Source of the DNA: Maribacter polysaccharolyticus
Lineage (GTDB): Bacteria > Bacteroidota > Bacteroidia > Flavobacteriales > Flavobacteriaceae
Reading direction: 5' to 3'
DNA length: 64,000 nucleotides
Assembly: GCF_028882255.1 (NCBI RefSeq)
Contig: NZ_JARBUY010000002.1
Location: 632,342-696,341 of the forward strand
Part shown: positions 48,108 through 54,785 of the stretch, piece by piece
Position numbering within the stretch: the stretch's first letter is position 1
Layout of the letters: each line of letters begins with the position of its first letter
Notes under the pieces: generated by a model
What the model was told of the DNA's origin: nothing
The model's input: the letters and a program-made list of their open reading frames with translations, nothing else
The model's database searches: none
Position numbers and translations under genes: made by a program

Positions 48108-48665
48108 ATGAAGATCAAAAGAAAAACGGTCCTTAATATTGTATTGATCGCCATAGTCCTGTCGTTTTTTGTAACTCCATTGGGGTACTATGGAAAGGTT
48201 TTCCTTAATCGACTTTTAGCTGCTACCCCCGATATCATCAGGGAAGATTCCAGAGAACGGCTCCCCTCTTACGACTGGACACTTAAAGATGCCAATTGGG
48301 ATTTTTTCAGTTTCGAAAGGTCAAAGGGAAAAGTGGTTTTCATAAACTTTTGGGCCTCTTGGAAATTACCGTCCGAAGCGGAATTCAAAGGGATACAAAA
48401 GCTTTATGATGCCTATGGGGACCAGGTTGATTTTTATGTGATCACCAATGAGGAAAGGCCTCCGGTAGAGGAGTTCATGCAGCTTAAAAACTTTACGTTT
48501 CCAATTACCTATCTAATTATTGGGGATCCGGCCCCCTTGGAAATATTGGATCCACCGGGCTCCTATATCATTGATAAGGATGGTTATATCGTAGTAAAGG
48601 AAAATGATATCGCGGATTGGGATTCAAGGAAAATCCGGGATTTGTTGGACCAATTGGTAAAGTGA
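48108..48665 (+). CDS. Thioredoxin-fold (TlpA-like) protein lacking the CxxC motif
   Basis: A 185-aa protein with a membrane anchor (about residues 8-24) and a periplasmic TlpA-like domain. The strand and loop KGKVVFINFWASWKLPSEAE align exactly with the redox site of TlpA proteins (normally W-A-T-W-C-x-x-C). The two Cys are replaced by Lys86 and Ser89, and no other Cys is present in the domain. The later PPGSYIIDKDGYIV corresponds to the P-T-T-F-L-I-D-x-x-G strand. It cannot do thiol-disulfide exchange at this site, so a binding or chaperone role is more likely. It is flanked by the acn terminator and the convergent crt operon. Confidence 0.85.
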   Translation: MKIKRKTVLNIVLIAIVLSFFVTPLGYYGKVFLNRLLAATPDIIREDSRERLPSYDWTLKDANWDFFSFERSKGKVVFINFWASWKLPSEAEFKGIQKLYDAYGDQVDFYVITNEERPPVEEFMQLKNFTFPITYLIIGDPAPLEILDPPGSYIIDKDGYIVVKENDIADWDSRKIRDLLDQLVK

Positions 48666-48712
48666 TGCGCAGCACCCCATAAGTCAATGACGTACTTCCG
48701 GTAAGGATGTAT

Positions 48713-49165
48713 TCATTTCCTTTTGAAATATTTAAAAGGAACGAACAACATACCGAAACATTCACCATCCTCTTTTCCTAAATGTTTATGATGCATTTTA
48801 TGCGCCCTGCGTACCCCTCGGGAGTACCAATTATTGGCATTCCTGAATATTTTGAAACGTTGGTGTATAAAGATGTCATGCACCAGGAAGTAGGCGGCCC
48901 CATAGGCCATGATGCCAAATCCAATGGGCCAGCCATACCAAAACCCGGTATTGGCACCCGCATAAAAGAAAGCGATGCTCACAACGGCATAGAAAATAAA
49001 AAAGGCATCATTGCGCTCGAACCAAGAAGCGTGGTCTTTTTTATGATGGTCTTTATGAAGACTCCATAAGAAGCCATGCATAATGTATTTATGGGTAAAC
49101 CATGCCATAAACTCCATAAAGCAGAATACAAGTATAAAGATCAGTATGCCTATTGCGATATCCAT
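48713..49165 (-). CDS. crtZ: Beta-carotene hydroxylase (CrtZ)
   Basis: A 150-aa membrane di-iron hydroxylase that makes zeaxanthin from beta-carotene. The four histidine boxes are present: THKYIMHG, HKDHHKKDH, HDIFIHQR and HKMHHKHLG, among four hydrophobic segments. It lies 1 nt downstream of crtB and is the last gene of the carotenoid operon. There is no fused domain, and the length fits the family. Confidence 0.93.
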   Translation of the reverse strand: MDIAIGILIFILVFCFMEFMAWFTHKYIMHGFLWSLHKDHHKKDHASWFERNDAFFIFYAVVSIAFFYAGANTGFWYGWPIGFGIMAYGAAYFLVHDIFIHQRFKIFRNANNWYSRGVRRAHKMHHKHLGKEDGECFGMLFVPFKYFKRK

Positions 49166-49166
49166 T

Positions 49167-50006
49167 CTAAAACATATTTAATTTAAAATTGACATAGGAC
49201 TTGGCCAATAGTCCCAATTTTTGATAATCGGGCACTCGGATCCTGGCCTTTCGTATCAAGGAGGACGGGGTCTTCTCTAATTTGCCCAATAATCTATTAT
49301 AATATTTATAGGCCGTATATACCCCTAATTTCGCTTCTCTGGGCAACTGCTTGATGCCCGTGTAACTTCGTTGAAAATCGTCCTTTATTTCCTCGATAAT
49401 CCGTTTTTTGGATTCCTCATCCAACTCATTTACATTGGTGTTCGGAAAATAGGAGCGGTGCAATACCTCAAAATCGGCCTTCAGGTCCCTTAAAAAATTA
49501 ACTTTTTGAAAAGCCGATCCCAAAGACATGGCCGAATCTTTCAATTGTTCGTATTTCTCTTTGTCCCCTTTTACGAAAACCATTAAGCACATAAGGCCCA
49601 CCACATCGGCAGAACCGTAAATATATTCCTGGTATTCCTTTTCACTGTAATAGGTGCTCTTGGTTAGGTCCATTCTCATACTCTTCATAAAAGACGCTAC
49701 CAAATGATAGGGAATGTCATATTTGTGAAAGGTATGTTGAAATGAATTCAATATCGGGTTCAAACTGATTTTATCGGCAAGGGCCGCTTCAAGGCTTTTT
49801 TCAAAATCGTCCAAAAGCTGTTCTCTTTGGTAATCATGGAAACTATCCACGATTTCATCCGCAAAACGGACAAAACCATAAATATTATAGATATCGGGGC
49901 GTATCGAAGCCCCCAACATTTTTGTGGCAAGCGCAAATGAAGTGCTGTAGGTCTGTGTGACGATCTTGCTGCAATCATAGGATACCTTATCGAATAGTGC
50001 CTTCAT
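49167..50006 (-). CDS. crtB: Phytoene synthase (CrtB)
   Basis: A 279-aa enzyme that joins two geranylgeranyl diphosphates to phytoene. The two aspartate-rich substrate sites appear as FADEIVDSFHD and as KVNFLRDLKADFEVL, with YSTSFALATK at the front typical of the family. It is 9 nt downstream of crtI and 1 nt upstream of crtZ. This is the first committed step of the pathway encoded by the operon. Confidence 0.95.
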   Translation of the reverse strand: MKALFDKVSYDCSKIVTQTYSTSFALATKMLGASIRPDIYNIYGFVRFADEIVDSFHDYQREQLLDDFEKSLEAALADKISLNPILNSFQHTFHKYDIPYHLVASFMKSMRMDLTKSTYYSEKEYQEYIYGSADVVGLMCLMVFVKGDKEKYEQLKDSAMSLGSAFQKVNFLRDLKADFEVLHRSYFPNTNVNELDEESKKRIIEEIKDDFQRSYTGIKQLPREAKLGVYTAYKYYNRLLGKLEKTPSSLIRKARIRVPDYQKLGLLAKSYVNFKLNMF

Positions 50007-50015
50007 TATCTTACG

Positions 50016-51476
50016 TTATTTTTTATTAGCGATTAATTCAGAAACCAACTTGCCAGATATCAGTGAAGGGGGCACTCCTGGGCCGGGAACGGTCAATTGA
50101 CCTGTAAAATACAAATTTTTTACTTTTTTACTTTTTAATTTAGGCCGTAAGAAAGCGGTTTGGGTTAAAGTATTGGCCATACCATAGGCATTGCCCTTAT
50201 AGGAATTGTACTTGGCCATGAAATCATTGATACAGAACGATTCATGAAACAAGATACTGTCTTTTACTTTTTGGCCCGTCCTGGTTTCCAACCTTTCCAT
50301 GATAAGGTCAAAGTATTGTTTTCTGAGTTCCGGTGTATCTTCCAATCCAGGGGCTATGGGTATTAGGAAAAAACCTGTTTCACAATCTGCCGGCGCCATG
50401 GTCGAATCTGTTATGGAAGGAAAATTCGCATAGAACAAAGGAGCTTTCGGCCAATTGGGTTCATCGTAAATATCGTAGGTATGTTGCTCAAAATCGGTGT
50501 CGAAGAATAGATTGTGGTGCTCTACGTTTGTTAATTTCTTATTGAAACCTACATAGAATAAGAGCGATGAAGGGGCAAATGTGCGTTGATCCCAATATTT
50601 TTCACTGTATTGTCTGTGTTGTTCCTCGAGTAAGGTTTCCGAGTGATGGTAATCGGCTCCACTCAGTACGATATCGGCATGAATGTCATTTCCTTGGACC
50701 GATATACCCAAAGCGTTTCCCTTGTCGTCAACCCGGATGCGTTCCACCGGACTGTTGACATGGAATTTTACACCCAATTCCTTGGCCAAAGAATGCATGG
50801 CTTTTATGATCTCATACATTCCACCTTCTGGATGCCACGTACCCAACCCAAAATCCGCAAAGTTCATAAAACTATAAAACGAAGGTGTATTACTGGGTTT
50901 GGCACCTAGAAAAAGAACGGGGAATTCCAAGGTAGAGATCAGTTTTGGATTTTTGAATTTTTTCCTGACCTCCCCACTTATGGTCTTAAAGAATTGGTCT
51001 ACCTTTAAAATGGTGTCTTTCGTAATTAGTTCAAAAGGTGACAACCCGGGTTTTAAGACTACCTTGTTTATGGCAATATCATAGTTTTCCTGGGCACTTG
51101 ATATGAATTTTCTCAAAGGAATGGAGCTTCCTTTCTCGATCCGTTCAAATTCGGTACAGATTTTTTCCATGGTATCCCCGATGGAAATAGAATCTTGTTC
51201 AAAGAAGATTTTATAGGCCGGGTCCAATTTGTGCAAAGTGTAATAGTCGCGGGTCTTTTTGCCAAAATCCGAAAAGAAATTGTCAAAGATATCGGGCATC
51301 CAATACCAACTTGGTCCGAGGTCAAAAGTAAATCCTTCCTTGATCATTTGACCGGCCCTGCCCCCAATGGAAGCGTTTTTTTCATAAACGGAAACGTCAT
51401 AACCCCCTTTGGCCAGATAGCAAGCAGCTGAAAGTGACGAAAACCCAGAACCGATTATGACAACTTTTTTTCCCAT
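50016..51476 (-). CDS. crtI: Phytoene desaturase (CrtI)
   Basis: A 486-aa FAD-dependent desaturase. The N-terminal dinucleotide-binding fold is VVIIGSGFSSLSAACYLAKG with the second acidic residue in VSVYEKNASIGGRAG. The C-terminal motif NLYFTGQLTVPGPGVPPSLI is the family mark. It converts phytoene to lycopene (or similar) by three to four desaturations. It is 23 nt downstream of the regulator gene, so it lies in the same operon. Confidence 0.95.
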   Translation of the reverse strand: MGKKVVIIGSGFSSLSAACYLAKGGYDVSVYEKNASIGGRAGQMIKEGFTFDLGPSWYWMPDIFDNFFSDFGKKTRDYYTLHKLDPAYKIFFEQDSISIGDTMEKICTEFERIEKGSSIPLRKFISSAQENYDIAINKVVLKPGLSPFELITKDTILKVDQFFKTISGEVRKKFKNPKLISTLEFPVLFLGAKPSNTPSFYSFMNFADFGLGTWHPEGGMYEIIKAMHSLAKELGVKFHVNSPVERIRVDDKGNALGISVQGNDIHADIVLSGADYHHSETLLEEQHRQYSEKYWDQRTFAPSSLLFYVGFNKKLTNVEHHNLFFDTDFEQHTYDIYDEPNWPKAPLFYANFPSITDSTMAPADCETGFFLIPIAPGLEDTPELRKQYFDLIMERLETRTGQKVKDSILFHESFCINDFMAKYNSYKGNAYGMANTLTQTAFLRPKLKSKKVKNLYFTGQLTVPGPGVPPSLISGKLVSELIANKK

Positions 51477-51499
51477 TTTGATTTTTGGTGTAAGGATTA

Positions 51500-52399
51500 T
51501 TAATGTTCGATCTGTTCTATCAACTTTGTAATGGAGCTGAATATCGTTATGTTCGGGGCAAGGTTATCACTAGCTAAATATTGGGTTTGCCTACCTAACA
51601 ACCACACCTCGTTTCCTGAATGCAAGACCTGCGAAAGTTCCTCCATATACTTCTTGATTTTGTCCTTGGCAGGGGCTACCGTAAAGTAAGATATGAAAAT
51701 AATGTTTTCAATGAATCCTGTCAGCTCTTCTAAATTTTCCAACGGAATGGACTGGCCTAGGTAAATTGCTTTGTAACCCTGTAGGGAAACCTCATAATTC
51801 AGGTACAATAAACCTATTTCATGTATCTCATTTTCGGGAAGATATAAAACAAAGGTTTTGTCTTTTTTTGTGGGTTCGTTGAGTTGTAACTTTTCGATAT
51901 TGACCTGGATCTTTTGTTTGATCAACCCCGTTATAAAATGTTCGTGGGCCGGGGTGATGGTGTCGGTTTGCCACAAAAGTCCGAGTTCGTGAAGTAAGGG
52001 AATGAAATAGTTTTTGAAAATTTCCCGGAAGGAGTGTTCGGTCAACAAACCATTGTAGGTATTGGCAAATAGTGTTTGGTCAAAATTGATCATGGCCATC
52101 TTAAAAGCGTTCAGGATATGACTTTGACTATTTTCAACGGCGACTATTTCTTGGACCTTTACGGGGATTTCAGCCTCTTTCAATTTGGCGATCTTCGATA
52201 TCTTAAGCCCATTGTTGTACAATAGGGTGATATTCAAAAGTTTTTGTAAGCTCTGAAGGCTGTATGTTCTAATGTTGGTCGTTGTCCTTTCAGGGGAAAG
52301 TAAATTGTATCTTTTTTCCCAGATGCGTATGGTATGTGCTTTTATACCGGAAAGGTTTTCCAGGTCACGGATACTGAAATTCTTTTTTACATTGTTCAT
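51500..52399 (-). CDS. CarH/LitR-like cobalamin-binding MerR regulator, probable light-sensing repressor
   Basis: A 299-aa protein with a MerR helix-turn-helix (about 1-75, IRDLENLSGIKAHTIRIWEK then RYNLLSPERT) and a C-terminal B12-binding region. The four-helix segment carries the CarH signature W143-x9-Glu153-His154 (LLWQTDTITPAHEHF), in the same spacing as the Trp, Glu and His that hold adenosylcobalamin in CarH. The Rossmann part has ENEIHEIG, an E-x-H-x-x-G form of the cobalamin lower-ligand motif with His193. That supports a B12-based photoreceptor. It is the first gene before crtI-crtB-crtZ, so autoregulation and light control of carotenoids are likely. Direct binding is inferred. Confidence 0.87.
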   Translation of the reverse strand: MNNVKKNFSIRDLENLSGIKAHTIRIWEKRYNLLSPERTTTNIRTYSLQSLQKLLNITLLYNNGLKISKIAKLKEAEIPVKVQEIVAVENSQSHILNAFKMAMINFDQTLFANTYNGLLTEHSFREIFKNYFIPLLHELGLLWQTDTITPAHEHFITGLIKQKIQVNIEKLQLNEPTKKDKTFVLYLPENEIHEIGLLYLNYEVSLQGYKAIYLGQSIPLENLEELTGFIENIIFISYFTVAPAKDKIKKYMEELSQVLHSGNEVWLLGRQTQYLASDNLAPNITIFSSITKLIEQIEH

Positions 52400-52420
52400 C
52401 TTTTACTTAAAAAGTTTAAA

Positions 52421-52428
52421 CAAATATA
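52421..52428 (-). promoter_or_regulatory. -7 promoter box of the MerR-crtIBZ operon
   Basis: TATATTTG on the minus strand, an exact TAnnTTTG match. Transcription would begin about 17 nt before the regulator start at 52399. It lies between the last GIY-YIG unit terminator and the regulator, and is the obvious site for autorepression. Confidence 0.6.
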
Positions 52429-52496
52429 GAATTTATTTTTTACGGTTATATAAAAGGAAAGTTAAAATCGGAAATTGTCCACGGATACGGAGCAAA

Positions 52497-52549
52497 AAAA
52501 AAGCTTCCCTTTTTACGGGGAAGCTTAAGTGCCCACGACTGGAGTCGAA
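52497..52549 (-). repeat. 53-bp direct repeat, copy 1 (terminator plus tRNA-Leu 3' end)
   Basis: Identical to 52861-52913 and 53225-53277. It contains the tRNA-Leu terminator hairpin (stem AAGCTTCCC/GGGAAGCTT) and about the last 20 nt of the tRNA gene. This copy is a remnant after GIY-YIG ORF copy 1 and has no tRNA upstream of it. See the findings for the unit structure. Confidence 0.95.
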
Positions 52550-52595
52550 TGCTGACGCTTTGGTCGGCATTCTGATTTTAGCAAGCTAAACATCA
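52550..52595 (-). repeat. 46-nt double-hairpin insert in a tRNA T-arm remnant (unit 1)
   Basis: Two stem-loops (AATGCCGAC/GTCAGCATT arms with one mismatch, and CTGATGTTTAGC/GCTAAAATCAG) lie between GAA at 52547-52549 and GAACCAGCA at 52596. Removing the insert with one GAA rebuilds the tRNA T-arm sequence. The copy in the second unit (52914-52959) differs only at one base (52566 G versus 52930 A). Confidence 0.7.
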
Positions 52596-52855
52596 GAACC
52601 AGCATCTTCGTTATATTTTATAATGAATTCCTTGGTGCGTTCTTTAGAGAGGTTTTTAAGTTTTCTTTCAAGGGCCATGGCATCGGCCCTACTTTTCTTT
52701 TTGGTGAACCAAACAAGTTTCCATGGTCGATAGCGCGCCGTGGCTTTTTCCTTTCCAGAATTATGGCGGTGGAATCGTTCAAATACATTTTTTGTCTGTC
52801 CTTTATAGAAGGTGTCAAAGGCTTCTGAATATAATATGTAAGTGTAGTATTTCAT
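52586..52855 (-). CDS. GIY-YIG nuclease family protein, copy 1
   Basis: An 89-aa protein with the GIY-YIG fold: MKYYTYILYSEAFDTFYKGQ carries Y-x-Y and Y-K-G in place of G-I-Y and Y-I-G, and is followed by RFHRHNSGK, ARYRPWKLVWF and the helix ALERKLKNLSKERTKEFI. This is the small UvrC-N/Slx1-like form found in many copies in Bacteroidota. The protein is identical to copy 2. The last residues DAGSDV are encoded by a tRNA T-arm remnant. Only 5 nt separate the terminator T-tract of the unit from the ATG, so expression would need read-through from upstream. Confidence 0.9.
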   Translation of the reverse strand: MKYYTYILYSEAFDTFYKGQTKNVFERFHRHNSGKEKATARYRPWKLVWFTKKKSRADAMALERKLKNLSKERTKEFIIKYNEDAGSDV

Positions 52856-52860
52856 AAACG

Positions 52861-52913
52861 AAAAAAGCTTCCCTTTTTACGGGGAAGCTTAAGTGCCCAC
52901 GACTGGAGTCGAA
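52861..52913 (-). repeat. 53-bp direct repeat, copy 2
   Basis: Terminator plus tRNA-Leu 3'-end remnant, exactly as at 52497-52549 and 53225-53277. The repeat period is 364 bp. Confidence 0.95.
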
Positions 52914-52959
52914 TGCTGACGCTTTGGTCAGCATTCTGATTTTAGCAAGCTAAACATCA
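52914..52959 (-). repeat. 46-nt double-hairpin insert in a tRNA T-arm remnant (unit 2)
   Basis: Same as in unit 1. Here the first stem AATGCTGAC/GTCAGCATT is perfect. Confidence 0.7.
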
Positions 52960-53219
52960 GAACCAGCATCTTCGTTATATTTTATAATGAATTCCTTGGT
53001 GCGTTCTTTAGAGAGGTTTTTAAGTTTTCTTTCAAGGGCCATGGCATCGGCCCTACTTTTCTTTTTGGTGAACCAAACAAGTTTCCATGGTCGATAGCGC
53101 GCCGTGGCTTTTTCCTTTCCAGAATTATGGCGGTGGAATCGTTCAAATACATTTTTTGTCTGTCCTTTATAGAAGGTGTCAAAGGCTTCTGAATATAATA
53201 TGTAAGTGTAGTATTTCAT
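52950..53219 (-). CDS. GIY-YIG nuclease family protein, copy 2
   Basis: An 89-aa protein identical to that at 52586-52855, again starting five bases after the terminator T-tract and ending at a T-arm remnant. This copy is the first behind the complete tRNA-Leu gene and so is the one most directly exposed to read-through of the tRNA transcript. The identical protein and almost identical DNA argue for a recent duplication, or for a collapsed or misassembled repeat, since only one base in 364 differs. Confidence 0.9.
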   Translation of the reverse strand: MKYYTYILYSEAFDTFYKGQTKNVFERFHRHNSGKEKATARYRPWKLVWFTKKKSRADAMALERKLKNLSKERTKEFIIKYNEDAGSDV

Positions 53220-53224
53220 AAACG

Positions 53225-53254
53225 AAAAAAGCTTCCCTTTTTACGGGGAAGCTT
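53225..53254 (-). terminator. Terminator of tRNA-Leu
   Basis: Stem AAGCTTCCC/GGGAAGCTT with loop CGTAAAAA and T-tract on the minus strand. It lies 3 nt after the tRNA. Copies without the tRNA follow at 52861-52890 and 52497-52526. Confidence 0.85.
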
Positions 53255-53277
53255 AAGTGCCCACGACTGGAGTCGAA
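53225..53277 (-). repeat. 53-bp direct repeat, copy 3 (at the complete tRNA)
   Basis: The copy that lies in its normal context: it covers the 3' end of the complete tRNA-Leu gene and its terminator. Confidence 0.95.
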
Positions 53278-53341
53278 CCAGCACGTCCTTACGAACACTA
53301 CCCCCTCAAGGTAGCGTGTCTACCAATTCCACCACGTGGGC
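53258..53341 (-). tRNA. tRNA-Leu (anticodon GAG)
   Basis: Read on the minus strand from 53341. The acceptor stem GCCCACG pairs with CGTGGGC. The D-arm contains GAATTGGTAGAC, and the anticodon arm is CTACC, loop TTGAGGG, GGTAG, giving GAG. The long variable arm and T-arm (GCTGG TTCGACT CCAGT) follow. The length of 84 nt without CCA is right for a class II tRNA. The CCA end is not encoded. The 3' end is duplicated twice downstream. Confidence 0.95.
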
Positions 53342-53419
53342 ATGAAATCGGTCTGCAAATATAGGAAGGTGTGATAGAAGATAAAATTTATTGGCATATT
53401 TATTTTACGGTACCCAGCC

Positions 53420-54361
53420 TTACGGATTCCTATGGTATACATCAGGTAAGATGATAATCGAGTCATTTGCCGTGGTTATTTGTAGATCATAACGAATTCG
53501 GAGAGGGGTGCCAATAGGGCACTGGTAATAAATGACCCAGGCATCACTTTCCTTTACCCCGATGCAACCGTTGGAGTATGCTTTTCCCAAGGTCTTGGGA
53601 TTTGTGGTAGGGTGAATTAACTGTCCGTTCATGGCGCCGTTTATTTCCGTTAGTATCCATGGTATTTGGGGCATCAGGGTCAATTGACCATCATCCCTTG
53701 TCGTATAATGGAACGGCTTGCCCGTAACGGGATCATAGAAGTCGGGATCTCTTTGAAAACCTGAGATATGTCCTTCCCCGGTCAAGGTCCTTAAATTGGT
53801 GATACGATCTCCCATTTTCAGATACTTGCTTTTATTTTGGCCTATCCTTATGGGCATGGTGTACAAAGGGATGGAATCTCGATAGATTCTTAGTTTATAT
53901 TCAGGCAGATTAACATCGATATTCGTTTTTGAAAATAAGGTGTTGATGGTTACGGCTTCCAAGGAGTCGGGAATCTTAAGGGTGTTCTTGGGATAAAAAA
54001 CAATCATTTTCCGTTGGTCGAACACAAAGGAGTCCCTTTGGATCATATGATAGTAATCCGTATGGGCCAAGGTATCTATGATCCATGGGTTTGCGTTCAC
54101 CAATAGGTGTTCGGTAAGCCGATAATTTGTTAAAGGGTCATACTGGGAGACCAAAGAGTCGATATAATTAAAATAACCTGCAATATGGATGGTGTCTTCA
54201 ACAATAAGGGGGGCAATGGTTTTTGGGTAGCTTGTGGCTACCTCATCCACGATCTTTTTCTCCGGTATCGGAGCCGAATGGATCTCTAAGAATTTGGCGA
54301 TCGTGATGGTGATCATTAAGAGCAATAGCAACGAGAGGGTATAGGCCAGACTTTTAGACAT
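53420..54361 (-). CDS. L,D-transpeptidase family protein (YkuD domain)
   Basis: A 313-aa protein with an N-terminal signal anchor (about residues 7-25) and a YkuD catalytic domain from about 145. The active-site block reads LIHPTTNPKTLGKAYSNGCI, then GVKESDAW. It has the His and the nucleophile Cys of SNGC, but Gly follows where many enzymes have Arg. The enzyme should crosslink peptidoglycan or attach proteins to it. It lies 20 nt downstream of the small HMA-like gene on the same strand. Confidence 0.9.
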   Translation of the reverse strand: MSKSLAYTLSLLLLLMITITIAKFLEIHSAPIPEKKIVDEVATSYPKTIAPLIVEDTIHIAGYFNYIDSLVSQYDPLTNYRLTEHLLVNANPWIIDTLAHTDYYHMIQRDSFVFDQRKMIVFYPKNTLKIPDSLEAVTINTLFSKTNIDVNLPEYKLRIYRDSIPLYTMPIRIGQNKSKYLKMGDRITNLRTLTGEGHISGFQRDPDFYDPVTGKPFHYTTRDDGQLTLMPQIPWILTEINGAMNGQLIHPTTNPKTLGKAYSNGCIGVKESDAWVIYYQCPIGTPLRIRYDLQITTANDSIIILPDVYHRNP

Positions 54362-54380
54362 AAGGTTGATGGTGTTGTGT

Positions 54381-54617
54381 TCAGGGTTTTATGTTTTTAT
54401 TCAAATGATGGGAATCGTTCACTACATAATATCCCATCGAAAACAATTCTTTCCTGACCATTTCCAGAACGGGATGTTGCTGATAATCAAATGAGATCAA
54501 TCCGTTTTTATCATCAACGTCGATATTCCAAATATTTTTAAGCGTAAGGAGTCTTTCTACGATTTCCTTGTCTTTCAATGTATGGGACGTGTGTTGTATT
54601 TCAAAAGTCGTTCTCAT
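54381..54617 (-). CDS. Small HMA-fold-like protein without the metal CxxC motif
   Basis: A 78-aa protein that follows the beta-alpha-beta-beta-alpha-beta plan of heavy-metal-associated domains (FEIQHTSHT, helix KDKEIVERLL, strand IWNIDVDDKN, LISFDY, helix EMVRKELFSMGYYV). The usual metal-binding CxxC of the first loop is absent (HTSHT), so copper binding is unlikely. It lies 20 nt upstream of the L,D-transpeptidase gene on the same strand and probably shares its mRNA. The fold assignment is by pattern only. Confidence 0.6.
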   Translation of the reverse strand: MRTTFEIQHTSHTLKDKEIVERLLTLKNIWNIDVDDKNGLISFDYQQHPVLEMVRKELFSMGYYVVNDSHHLNKNIKP

Positions 54618-54749
54618 GGATATCGGATTCTTAAACCAAGTTATTTTAAATTAAGATTCCTTCAAATGAGTTAAATCAGTTGCGGTCCGATTTCAATTTA
54701 ATCAGCCCGGGCTATGACCGTGGTCATTTAATAGCCGCAGGATTAAAGG

Positions 54750-54757
54750 TACATTTG
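54750..54757 (+). promoter_or_regulatory. -7 promoter box of the mla operon
   Basis: TACATTTG is an exact TAnnTTTG match 28 nt before the mlaE start at 54786. No TTG is seen at the normal -33 distance. Confidence 0.45.
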
Positions 54758-54785
54758 GGAAGTACTTTAAAGAACATCAACTGAA

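Noticed and set aside
52497-53277. Tandem repeats as a possible CRISPR array
   Set aside because: The period is 364 bp, the repeat is 53 bp with a coding ORF in each unit, and there are only three copies. This is a gene unit, not an array of spacers.
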